Shown: positions 21,048 through 32,241 of the stretch, piece by piece
How positions within the stretch are numbered: position 1 is the first letter of the stretch
How the letters are laid out: each line of letters begins with the position of its first letter
Origin: Asterias rubens
Lineage: Eukaryota > Echinodermata > Asteroidea > Forcipulatida > Asteriidae
Reading direction: 5' to 3'
Assembly (NCBI RefSeq): GCF_902459465.1
Contig: NC_047082.1
Span: 9,093,407-9,157,406 of the forward strand
DNA: 64,000 bases
The notes under the pieces: model-generated
What the model saw: only the letters and a program-made list of their open reading frames with translations
The model's database searches: none
Told to the model about the DNA's origin: nothing
Position numbers and translations under genes: made by a program

Positions 21048-21700
21048 TCTGCAGAGACAGTCACTGAAGAATCGACGTTTCAAAAGATTGATAAAATGAA
21101 TTGTCAAATAATTATATGCAATGATTTATGAAACAGTTTTTGTTTACTTATTTTTATCAAAGCAACGACTGCGATGGTGTTCGTGTATCCATACACCACT
21201 TCTCAACGATTTTAAAAATTGGTCTTGTCTCTCCAAAACCCAACTGGAAAGTAATTTTGAATGACCAGAAGCCGCACCTACTCTAATCATAACAGTCATG
21301 GCCTTAGAATAATAAAACAAGAAGACAACAAAGACACACGAACCTCAGGCGCGTGGAAATAATTACTCGGTCATGGTTAATATTCTTAAAGGTGTACAGC
21401 AGGCGCTCAACTTGTTTAAAAAGAGTATTATAAGAAATAAGTTTACTAGCCGGTTTCTCAACTTCCACGGTTTAGCAAATAATTTTCTTAGACGGGGGAG
21501 GACGCGTGCGTGCGTGCGTGCAGGTGAGAGTCAAATTTTACAATGAACAACGATATGCCAGTTATAATCTTGACGACGCATCCTCTTTAAGGCATTTTTT
21601 ACTAACTGTAGCATTTCTAAAAGAAGATTGACTTACCTTTCGGTGTCAGTTATTAATTAAGTTACCAGCAGGACCAGTTGATGTTGATTGGCTTTGCAAA
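21048..21700 (-). other. Possible 5'UTR intron and leader exon of the lectin gene
   Basis: On the - strand a strong donor (CCGAAAG then GTAAGTC) ends a possible leader exon at 21637. A strong acceptor (CTGTCTCTGCAG) lies just before 21048, 72 bases upstream of the lectin ATG. Together they make a 588-base intron in the 5'UTR. The leader's start is not defined. Confidence 0.35.
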
Positions 21701-22057
21701 ATAAAAACCGCACGCCTTTTATGACAAACGCGGCACGTATCGATTTATTTTGTTGGTCTTTGAAGCTCGGTGAACAAAAATCCTTGGAGATAGATGAGGA
21801 CGTTGGGAGCAAAATATGACGAATTGTCACCCAGCATGCCGCCTTGTTGCTTCTGCTGACGGTAATTGATGTCTCATTTTTTGTTTAATAAGTGAGTGCT
21901 GTCAAGGGGGATTGCAAGTGTAAGCCTATATTATCGCCCTAGCCTGAACATCTGACGTCACCTTTGGATGCTCGTGAACAACTTGCGGATAAAAGCAGGG
22001 GCCCATCTGAATAATTGTTGTCGGGTGTAAAAAAAAAAAAAAATAAAATAAAAAACA
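21700..22057. other. Intergenic, no gene seen
   Basis: Ordinary AT-rich spacer ending in an A-rich tract (22029-22056) that abuts a family A MITE. A promoter for the leftward lectin gene could lie here, but no motif is decisive. Confidence 0.3.
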
Positions 22058-22433
22058 TTAAGCACCTTCGGTAATTGTCAAAGACCAGCTGGTGTATCCT
22101 AACGTTAGTGTATCCCAAAATTGCATCGGTAACAAGCCTGTGAAAATTTGGACGCAATTGGTCATCGAAGTTGCAAGATAATGATGAAAGAAAAAACACC
22201 CTTGTTGTATTACTTCGTGTGCTTTCAGATGCACAATAAAGGGCTTGAGACCCAAAGTTGTTTAATTATTTGAGTGAGAAATTACCTCTTTCTCAAAAAC
22301 TACGTAACTAGTTAGAGGGAGCCGTTTCTCGTAATGTTTTATACTATCAACAGCTCTCCATTACTCGTTATACCAAGTAAGTTTGAATGTTAACAATTGT
22401 TTTGAATAACCAATAGTGTCCAGTGCCTTTAGG
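22058..22433 (+). mobile_element. MITE family A, copy 6
   Basis: ATTAAGCACCTTCGGTAATT at left and GTGTCCAGTGCCTTTAGG at right. The interior words CTGTGAAAATTTGG, CACCCTTGTTGT and GGGAGCCGTTTCTC keep the family order. Confidence 0.8.
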
Positions 22434-23659
22434 CAGTACCAAGTTTAATCGTGGGGGTAGGTTGAATGGAGGTTTATGACAGTGGGTAAGAAACATTTTT
22501 AAATAGTCGATAATAAAAGATACAATTATGATTGCAACGATAGAGAGGGCTTCCGATAAGTACCTCCGGTGAAAAGATTAATCACTGGTGCCAATTAAGA
22601 TCTGGAACCCTTGTGATGGTGATAAAAAAAAATGGCTGACTTTATTTCATTATTGACGCCAAGTTTTTATCTGAATTGCAATAAAAACCGTTTGCCAATT
22701 TAATGAAATTTGTGCTTAAATAGAATATTTATAGTTATAATGCGCAACGCAGTTACAGAAAGTAATTTAATCAAAAGGATCAATTAGTTATTGGAAAGAA
22801 ATATTGATTTTAATCCTAAAGTTTTTACTCATTATAAAGTTTTCTACCCATTACTGGACGTTGAAAAGGTAAAATTTCCGCCTCATTTTTTTTGCAGGTT
22901 ATCAAAACTGTTTTCGTGTTTATGTTTTGAAAATAGGCCCGAGGAAACCGATGAAATAGAGGCTAGGAATATTGGTATTGAAAGACATAATGTAACATAA
23001 TTATGTTTTTTAAATGAAGGGCCTATCCGGCGTCAATGCGATTTTGTAAAAAATGACCTTTAGAAAAATTAAAGAAAAAATTCAGAAGCACTGCCTATCA
23101 GTTAAAACATCAATATCTGGATCTTCTCTTTTATTTATTTACTTGTTTATCTTTTTATATTTAATTATTTATTTGTAGTTTTTTTTATTTATTTTTTTAC
23201 TATCATTATTTATATTAATTTTTTAAACAAAAAATATTGTTATCTTCATCAATCGGCGGTAAACTGTCAATGCAGGGGTTTGGTTTTGCATCCAATATTT
23301 CTACACATTATAATGATAATTTCCGGATATTAACGTTTGTAATCAGACATCGATTATCAGACGATGACTTTTGGCGCCAAGTCCTTCACTCTCTGTGTAC
23401 CGTCAACTCAAATACTCCAGTCTGCAAATAACTCGCAATTATTATTCTATCATTACCCTCTTTAACTGTGTACACAGTGACAAGAGGACGTACAAAATGG
23501 CACAAAATAGCAGTAATGAATGTCCAGTCGAGTTGCAGTTTTTATATTTGATTTCCGAGTGAACTGTGCGACGATGACGATTTATAACAGTAATGGTGAC
23601 GTATGAATCTGGATATTACGTCCTCAACGCTCTAATTAGAGCCAAACGAGTAGAGAGAA
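22434..23659. other. Intergenic, no gene seen
   Basis: Very AT-rich, with T-rich runs at 23125-23235. Short open frames lack splice-compatible neighbours and recognisable domains. Confidence 0.4.
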
Positions 23660-24125
23660 GGCAATGAAGAAATTTCAGTTTTATGTGCTGCAGGAAAACC
23701 CTAGAAAATTATTCCCGGGAAAACTCAAGCCGGCAGGTAGGACTGGAAAACCCAATCCACATAGTGTCCCCGGTGGGATTCGAACCGGGTCCCAAGAGGT
23801 GGAACGCTCTAAAAATATATATTAGTCAAAACAACACTAATAAGTCATGTGAGACATAATTTTGACTTACATCGAAATCATGTCTCATGTGACTAATTAG
23901 TGTTGTTTTGACTAATATTATTATTTTTACAGTGAAGGCTATGCAATGTATGGGCGTTCATGTTGGCTCTGTGGTTTCTCTTCGTGTCTTTTTTCTCTCT
24001 GTGGACCCCGGTGCGAACCCGGACCGGAGCCAATTGCATGTGGATTGGGTTTTTCAGACCCTACTACCTGACTGTGTTGGTTTTCCCTATCATAGGGTTT
24101 AACTCCCACGTCTAGAACTTAAATT
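23660..24125. repeat. Nested palindromic element, about 460 bp
   Basis: The outer arms AAAACCCTAGAAAATTATTC...CCAATCCACAT are matched inverted by ATGTGGATTGGGTTTTTCAG...ATAGGGTTT. The inner core is a strong hairpin: TAGTCAAAACAACACTAAT at 23822 against ATTAGTGTTGTTTTGACTA at 23901. GGGATTCGAACCGGGTCCC on the left arm resembles a tRNA T-arm. Confidence 0.7.
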
Positions 24126-24379
24126 TCTTCATTGTCTTCTTTTTTTTACTAAAATTTAATGGGTTTTGAGGCATTGCAATTCCATGGTGACGTAATTATA
24201 TCAATAGAACACCATGTTTGTGTATCTTGTCAGGTTCTTTAGAGAACTGTCTTGATATCTTCTCAGTTCTGAAAACTGTCCTGCTTTTTAAGTACTGGGC
24301 GGAAGGTATAGAAAATCGACTGGGACTACTGCTTAGAGATCGTCATTACCTGCACTATACAGCGGATGAGTGAGTTCTT

Positions 24380-24745
24380 ATTACTTGTTTTGTCTCAACG
24401 TTTCGACTAGCTTGCTCTTATCGTCAGGAGACTGTTAGCGTATAGGATCGTTACTGCACTACAGTGCGGAGTGAGTTCTGAATTTGGTCTCTACGTTTCG
24501 ACTAGCTTGCTCTAGTCACCGTCAAGAGACTGTAAGCTTATATACAATGTAATCGTTATTAACTGCTCTACAGCGGAGTGAGTTCTCAATTTGGTCTCAA
24601 CGTTTCGACTAGTTTGCTCTGGTCATCGTCAGGAGACTGTTAGCCTTTATGATTGTTATTAACTGCCCTACAGCGGAGTGAGTTCTCAATTTGGTCTCAA
24701 CATTTCGACTAGCTTGCTCTAGGACATCGTCAAGGGACTGCTTTC
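24380..24745 (-). ncRNA. Four tandem hammerhead-ribozyme-like units (Penelope/retrozyme-like repeat)
   Basis: Units of about 95-107 bases repeat four times; the conserved blocks lie near 24391-24435, 24486-24533, 24593-24640 and 24693-24741. Read on the - strand, units 1 and 3 contain CTGACGA, then a hairpin with an AGCAAG or AGCAAA loop, then GAAACGTT, then GAGAC. A GTCTC before CTGACGA can pair with that GAGAC as stem I. This matches the hammerhead core CUGANGA - stem II - GAAA, with a minimal stem III. Units 2 and 4 have decayed cores (TTGACGG, TTGACGATG). Such motifs are known from Penelope-like elements and animal retrozymes; no reverse transcriptase is present here. Confidence 0.6.
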
Positions 24746-25400
24746 CATTAAGATGCTTTGGCAACTATAATTCAGATTTAGATTCAGATTACCATGACTG
24801 TGACTACAGTAACGTACTCACAGTGTCTGATTAGTTCTCTGTGCTCATTCAGTGGAACGGGCCGTTGCCTTGATACTGCTGTTCTTTATCGCTCAATTTA
24901 GTGTGATTGGTGAAATTTATGTTCGCTTTTCCGCAGAGCCATTTCTTTCTTCTTTGTTTTCGAACGAGCAACACATTCTTCAATACAAGTTAACGATGTA
25001 CGTTTTGAACCGTCGCTTTTATCCTAATTTTTTTATTTTTTTCTCAATCATCGTCCACAACAACTACCGCTCCCGAAATACATCAGTACTCTAGAGAGAC
25101 TATTGTGCTAAAGCTGAGAAAATACAGCAGTGACGCAATTATTTGCGATCACCCTGGGGACCTATTAAAAAAAATGTATATAGGTTTTTCCCTGGCGAAT
25201 TGGTTGTGTGTAAATTCGCCGTAAACATGTTTTCGTCTTTTTTATTTTTTGTTTACTGTTATGTTTATGCATTTTGACACTGATGCAAGAAAGCTACACA
25301 ATCAAAATAAGGTGAAACTGTAACTGAAATGGGACATACTAAACTGCTGATGAAAGCGCCCTCGCTCGTGCGGAGACACATTAATAATAATAGTCAACTA
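24746..25400. other. Intergenic, no supported gene
   Basis: An open frame from a GTG at 24852 starts with a hydrophobic run but has no ATG, no domain and no supporting splice sites. The rest is ordinary AT-rich spacer. Confidence 0.35.
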
Positions 25401-25404
25401 ACGT

Positions 25405-25727
25405 GTGTGCGGCACCATAATGTAGCCCAAGCCCTAAATGTAGCCTGACCTAAATGTAGCCCCAAACATGTACCTAAATGTAGCCCGGACCTAAATGTAG
25501 CCCCAAACATGTACCTAAATGTATCCCGGACTTAAATGTAGCCCCAAACATGTACCTAAATGTAGCCCGGACCTCAATGTAGCCCCAATAGGTCCAGGCT
25601 ACATCTAGGTACATGTTTTGGGCTACATTTAGGTCCGGGCTACATTTGGGTACATGTTTGGTTGGGGCTACATTTAGGTCAGGCTACATTTAGGCCTCGG
25701 GCTACATTATGGTGCCGCACAGACGTG
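25405..25727. repeat. Palindrome made of AATGTAGCCC tandem units
   Basis: The left arm starts GTGCGGCACCATAATGTAGC and the right arm ends with its inverse GCTACATTATGGTGCCGCAC. Each arm is a run of short units alternating ACCTAAATGTAGCCC and AAACATGTA, and the two arms meet near 25595-25600. Total length is about 320 bases with no coding content. Confidence 0.8.
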
Positions 25728-26747
25728 CACGTTGCACCATTTTGGTCCGAGCATCAAGCAGTCACGCATTAGTGTAAATAATAAATAGTGTTTCCTTACG
25801 AACTCAACTTCTGCTTCACCACGATGCTAAACCAAAACAAAGCAAGTTCCAACAGCTTTTGTGCTACCGATCAAAAGCCAAATATTTCCCCCATCACGTT
25901 GACCTACAAAAACACGCAGGCTTTTATTTTAGCTCCTTGAAAACGGATCTTTAATAAAAACCGGTCCGTGACGTTTACATCTCAGGAAAATTACTGTTTT
26001 CAAATTATGTGTTCTTTTGTTTCCACGATACGGAACTGTATCTTTAGATCTTGTTTTTGTAATTGGATTGATATTTATGTTGTCATGTTCAGTATAAGTA
26101 AACACATTTGGTTATCACTCTTTACATGCCAAAAAGGCCTACATCAGGTTTCGGTCGATATTAAAATAAAATAAAAAATTACAAAAATTGAAACCTTTCA
26201 CTGCGAAGTACGTGGTTATGCGAAAGGAAGGATATAAGTTTTTGTTATCAGATTGTGATTCTAATTATAGGGATTATTCTCCCTGCATGTACAAAATAAT
26301 ATTGGACATAAGTTATTATTCGCTCTTGATTTTCGACGTTTTCTAAAAAAGACGCGACCACCTTTTCAGATAAATTTGTTTGAATGTTATTTTTACCGTG
26401 TAAATCTGCATTCATAAAAGTTGAACAGTTAAACATATAAATACTTTGCCTTTATGTATTCTGTTGACAATCTTCGTTAGTTTGTAAAACCGACCGTCTT
26501 GAAAGCTAGACTGGGCCCCTGTCTTTATCCGCAAGAATAAAGACAGATACTTGCTTTTCAGAACCAGTGATTTCATTGGATACAATGATGTCTTTAGAAA
26601 AATGGCAGTGACGAAAGCTTTCTATATCTGTGTATTGATTGGTCCGAGGTGACGTGTGGCAGCTGCATTTGCGATCGTCTGCATAATGAATCTAGGTGAA
26701 AGGTGAAGATGGACGGGAAAGGATCTTTATCCCTCTTCCCAAGTTAT
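25728..26747. other. Intergenic, no gene seen
   Basis: AT-rich spacer without recognisable coding blocks or repeats shared elsewhere in the window. Confidence 0.4.
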
Positions 26748-26993
26748 ATTGGGTGCGTTCGATTAGCTTCCCTGGGTCGACCTGGTCTGCCCCGGTACGT
26801 TCCAATAGATTTGACGTCATTCCAGGGGCTCACCCGGGTCAGCCCCAAGTGCCTGCTTGTCGAGTGGGCTGGCCCCATGTGCATGGCGTCACCACGAGAG
26901 GGTGAGTGTGATCGTTCGATTAGCCCTTGTCAGGGGCTCACCGGAGTGAGCACCGCAGGGTCGACCAAGGAATGCTAATCGAACGCACCCATT
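26748..26993. mobile_element. GC-rich palindromic MITE GGGTGCGTTCGATTAG, copy 1
   Basis: Left end GGGTGCGTTCGATTAGCTTC, right end inverse GCTAATCGAACGCACCC. The interior contains CCAGGGGCTCACCCGGGTCA and TCGACC on both arms. Clearly more GC-rich than its surroundings. A second copy is at 56090-56325. Confidence 0.8.
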
Positions 26994-28330
26994 GTGTCCG
27001 AACAATGTCACCTTTGTCTCCTTGACTACTCATCTTTTCCTTTTCTGAGTTCTTCGCCCCCCCCCCCCTACCCCTCTCTCTCTCTCTCTTTATTTTTGTT
27101 TCTTCTGTTTTTCTTTTCTTTTTTCTATTTCCACTTGAGTGCTTCTGTTACACTTTTATCCCGTTATGAGTGTTGCGTCCCCATTTAACCGTTGACAGGC
27201 CACCAATTATTTGTTTGCAATCATTGTGGGTTAAAACAGTTTGGGTCGTGGTCCGTGGTGGTCTTTGCTGAAATATGCGACCGAAGGGGTCACAGACTTC
27301 TTCACTCCATGCTTTTATGCTCTAACCACCTTAAAGCTCTCGTAGTAATTTATTCCTCTACGTAGATTTTCAGCAGACTCTGTTCAGTGAGATGTGTTCA
27401 GTTGTCACTGTCAGTGTTACTTGACAATATTAATGAGACTTTCACTGCATTGAGCTGGCCACAATGTAGTCATTTGTGATTTGCCGATCTGAACAACAAC
27501 AAGCAAGCATTTTAGCTGAGTGCATTGGGCGAGTGCATTTGGGCAATCTGGACGGTAGTATAGACTACAGCAGTGTGATCGCTCGTAAGATTGTGAGATA
27601 CCATTTCGAAAAGAGTAACTGCAAGTGACGGCCTGACAGAACACGCTCTTCCTAGAGAAAGGGAGCTTTGGACCAGCAAGGAAAAGTTAACCGTGTCACG
27701 TTAAAGCTGTCCGGCCACGTTTGTAAAACTGCATGCAGAACTTCTGGTGTGTGAAATGTATTTTTTCGGTATTTATATGTGGCAACACTGACATTTACTA
27801 GACACTGAATTTGAGATTCTTCAGCATCAAACCACGATGGATGTGTAACTTTGTCAACAGAAACACGCGGGAAACTGGACCGTGGAGAGTCAAGTGCACA
27901 CTCGGTTGTAGGTAGGACCTATAGTGTCATCAGGGACTGCCCCTAAAAAACATATTTAACAAATGAGTTTTTGCAATGTGTGTAACCAACTGAGGTTTGC
28001 GGAAACACCATGTCCTACGAGCTGTATAGAGAACCACTGGTTAAACAACTCGACGTTTCGATTGGTATGCTCTGAGCGTCTTCATGAGAAAGATGTGTAT
28101 GTGTGTAACCATCTATTTCCTTTTCACACATCTATAAGACTTCGAATGGTATATTATGCATCATAACACTGCTGGGATAGAGTCAGGTAACGCACAGAAG
28201 GATGGACGTACATTCATTTTGCATTTTTGAGATCTAAGAGACATTTTACCATTTTATGCCTTTGGATATTCAAATGGATTTCTAAGCTAAAGGAGAACAA
28301 GTTGTTCAACAGTCATCACAAGTTCTAACC
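26994..28330. other. Upstream region of the GPCR gene
   Basis: Includes a C/T-rich stretch (27055-27130). A decayed hammerhead-like relative on the - strand near 28046-28095 has GAAACGTCGAG with a poor core. No upstream coding exon for the GPCR is needed, because the first frame begins with a full extracellular N-terminus. Confidence 0.35.
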
Positions 28331-31300
28331 ATGCAGAACGAGACGGGTAACCCCGTCGGGATACTACCCACGGCCGGTAACTCCATTCTATACCAAACCA
28401 CACGCCGTTACACAACGGTCTATATTCCCACCGAGTTCGAGCTTTCTCCAAAGCTAAGTAACGCTATTGTTCCGTGCATCATTGTTTCATTATTCATCGG
28501 TTTGATTGCCAACATATTGGCTGTTTTTATAACTTACTCGTGCGCTAAAGAAAACAACGAACACCGACCTACCATCCCGGCTATTTTAACCAGAGCTCTG
28601 CTTGCTACGGATTTAAGCGCAACTGTGTTTTTCCTCCTTCGTGGGATGTTCTTGCCTGTTTACAACAAAACATTGATTCAGTGCGACTTGGACTTGGCTA
28701 GTAACTTAATTTTTTCGTGGGTATCTGGTCTTATCAACATGCTGATGAGCTGCGATAGATGCCTGGCGCTGGGCACCCCGTTTTTCTACCACACTCACGC
28801 AACACGGAGAAAAACTTACATCGCGCTTGCGATCTCCGTTCTCATAGCGACGCTTATAAGTTGCCTTCCCGTTATGGGATTCGGGGCGTATAAAGTGTAC
28901 ATCCACGGTGAGTTTTACTGCTTGGCACCTGGGGATCTACGGGCCAAAGCTACGGTCTACGACTTTCACTTCAACGTGCTTTTCTTCATTCTCGGACTTG
29001 GAGTTATTGTTATCATCTACGCCTCAAATGCCGTTGTGTTGTTTCACTTGTTGAAGTTGAAGAAACGTCTTGTTGTTGTCATAGACTATGACCGGACAAA
29101 ACCCGTCAACTCAAACTGCGAGGATGGGGATGTAGCTTTAAACATGTCCGTCGACGCCTTTAGAAGTGCCTCAAGAAATGACCCCGTCCAGTTCTCACCC
29201 CACCTTGCTCATGCTGAGGTGTCGAACATGCAGCATGAGTTAGCCAAAGTAGACAATGTGAGTACAATTGACTTAAACGATGGTAGAGATAATTCGCGGC
29301 CCGTTGTTCGACACCGTGTGAAATCTTCGACACATAGACCGACAAACTCGGGCAAGACTGAGATGAGATTCGGAGCGATGATTCTTGTTTTCTCGTTGGT
29401 GTTCAGCCTCTCATGGTTACCGTTTTATGTAAGTTTTGTTTTCAATCTCTTTGTTTATTAATATAGGTTTTCCCGGCCAATTTTCATAGAAGATTCACTC
29501 AAGTTCATTATCACGCATTCAAATTCACGCATTTCTGCAACATGTAACCATATTGTTCAAAACGTGTATTTTTTTCGCCGAAACTTTCTTTATTCCGAAC
29601 TTCAATTACGGAATATTTCCGCATCTGTTTGGACACCTGGCATCACATGTTATGGAAAAAGGATGTCTCTATAACGAGATGGTCAGATCGCATACATGTT
29701 TTCTTCAAATCAATCTTATTTAAATCCATAAATCATACTACACAAACAAATAACTTTCGTACGAAGCGCATTTTCGGCTAGATCAAAACGCTACGACTCA
29801 ATCCATTATCACATTTCCATTTTTATCGAATTACTCAAAAGATTCCATTCAGCAGCAAAACTCTAAGCAATTGTTCCCAAGGGTAGCATTTTTTGAAGAT
29901 TTGTGTTTTGAAGGTTTAAGAAGAAGGGATGAAGATGTTTTGTAAATTCAGATTTATTTGAACTTTCGCCCACGTCCCACAAGGCCTTTTCTGAAGCCAA
30001 CTCTGTCAAACCTCAATATTACGGCTCAATGCACCAAAATGACGGCCATATCTCTTCAGTCTCCTGACGATGACTAGAGCAGGCTAGTCGAAACGTTGAG
30101 ACCAATTAAGAACTCGCTCTGCATGAGTGCCAGTAAATAACGATCCTATAAGCTAAAGTTAGTAGTAAACCCAGCCGGTTTTCACATTCCGCCAAGAGTT
30201 TAAAGGCAGGACAGTCCGAAAATCCGAAAAACTAATAGAATATAATTATAGCAAGATAGGTCTCTAAAAATAGCAAACTCTACCTGGCAAGTAGATACAC
30301 ACATGGTGTTACCGCAAACCATTACTAACATTTTTCATGAGCATTTTTTGTATTCATTTTGTTATGTGTTCCTGATCATTCATCATTTCGCTTAAAAATC
30401 CAAAGCATTAATCTCGTTGATATTTCTTTAAATCAATCACACGACCTCCAGGGATGGTTGTAAACACGCCATATACTGGTCCATTAAAGGTTTAACAGGA
30501 TTAAAACTTCCGTAAGATCGGCGCCGAGTTGGCGGTCAGTACAAATATTTTCTTCTTCTTAGATTTAAATCCCTTTCTTCGTCTTTTTGTATCGGTGCTT
30601 GGATTGTTGACTATTGATGTAAGCTCCCGAGAGATTGGGATATTTGGTTCAAAATAGCTTTCTAAAAAAGAAAAAAAATATATATAAAAACCACGCACAC
30701 GGCTTTTAGTTTAAAATAAAATCAACACTTTTACAACGGAAGAGAGCAGACTTGCCCATCCCAGATGTTGACAAACTCCTTCAAAATGTCCTCGTGTTTT
30801 CTTTCATTCAATTAAAGGAGATATTGTGAGAGGAAAAACAAATGAGAACACGAAACCCGGTCAACAATTGTTGATGTAACCCTTCAAGCAAGAAGTGGGT
30901 TTTTAGAAAGATTGGACCGATGAAAATCAAAGCAGGACTCAGGACTTGTTTTAAAGTCCACTGAAGCATTTCAAGGGCATAACGTCAAAGACCATGGGGC
31001 AAGGAATCGGGCCTGCAAGTTGGCCCATAAAGAAGGAGGGGGGGGGGGTCACTTTTAGGTCATGGTAAGCCCCCTTTTCTGTGTTACACCTCCTTCACAA
31101 CGCACGCATTACACGACCTCCAAAATAATCGTATCTCTTTCAATTTACGTCAATCAAGAAAAAATGAAGGTGTTCCTTGGATCTATTTTAAGCAACAATT
31201 CTATCAAGACTGAAGTAGCCTTTTTACAAGGCTTAACTCCTTAAAAGCGAGATGAGTCTTGAATCACGTTAATATAATTAACAAAAGTGGACAATGTCAG

Positions 31301-32210
31301 GACTGTCCTTTTGTGAGCCGCGGTAAATGTTGGTCGAGGAGTGAGGACGAATACGCGGCAAATACGATCGGTTTGAAAACACCGCTCAAAGAAATTGCCC
31401 TTTTAAATACCCTGGTTGTATTTCCAAACATCTGATTTTGCTCAATTAGAATGTTACTATTTGCTGCTGTTTGTTTGTTTTTTTCTTTTTTCTGTGTGAT
31501 CTGGTCCCAATGTCATATAGCTGCTAAGCAAACAATAATTGCTTAGCATGAAATTTCTTCCTTGATAAAAACAGGACTACCAAACAAATTTTCCATTTGT
31601 CGCTAGTATTCAGCTGCTGTTTTCTTTATCCGGAAAGTCATGTGGAAATTTGGATGGTAATCCTGTTTTTATCAAGGAAGAAGTTTCATGCTAAGCAAAT
31701 GTTATTGCTTAGCAGCTCTATGATATTGGGCCAATGGCATACGGGGTAGATCCAGATACCGCTTGGAAGAATGGAAGACTTTGAAATGCTCTTAAGCAGC
31801 AGACCAGTCACCAAGGGCACAATTTCATGGCTCTGCTTACCGTAAGCAGAGAATCAGCGCTTACGGAAGCGGAGAATTCCACACTTGCGTCAAGCGTTTG
31901 TTAAGCATTTTTTGCTCACACAGCTATAGCTCAGAAGGATAATTGTACTCTCAGTTTTGGGAAAGGAGCTCTAATGCTATTGCTTCCATTCAAAAAGTAG
32001 CGAAGCACAAAACAATATAAATGTTTACAAGAATAAGTATACCAACCAAAACACCATGTCGCACGTGTACAAAATTGTGACTGATGTCCAGCTCTTTTTT
32101 TTGCTAAGCAGCTCTATGAAAGCTCTATCCAGCCCCGCTCGTCTGATTTTATTAAAAAAAGGTTTGTTTTGAAAAATAGACACCACTTGAAAAATTGAAG
32201 AAAAAAAAGA

Positions 32211-32241
<31 letters not shown>

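Noticed and set aside
24852..25094. 80-codon frame with a hydrophobic start
   Set aside because: It starts at GTG rather than ATG, has no domain and no promoter or splice support.
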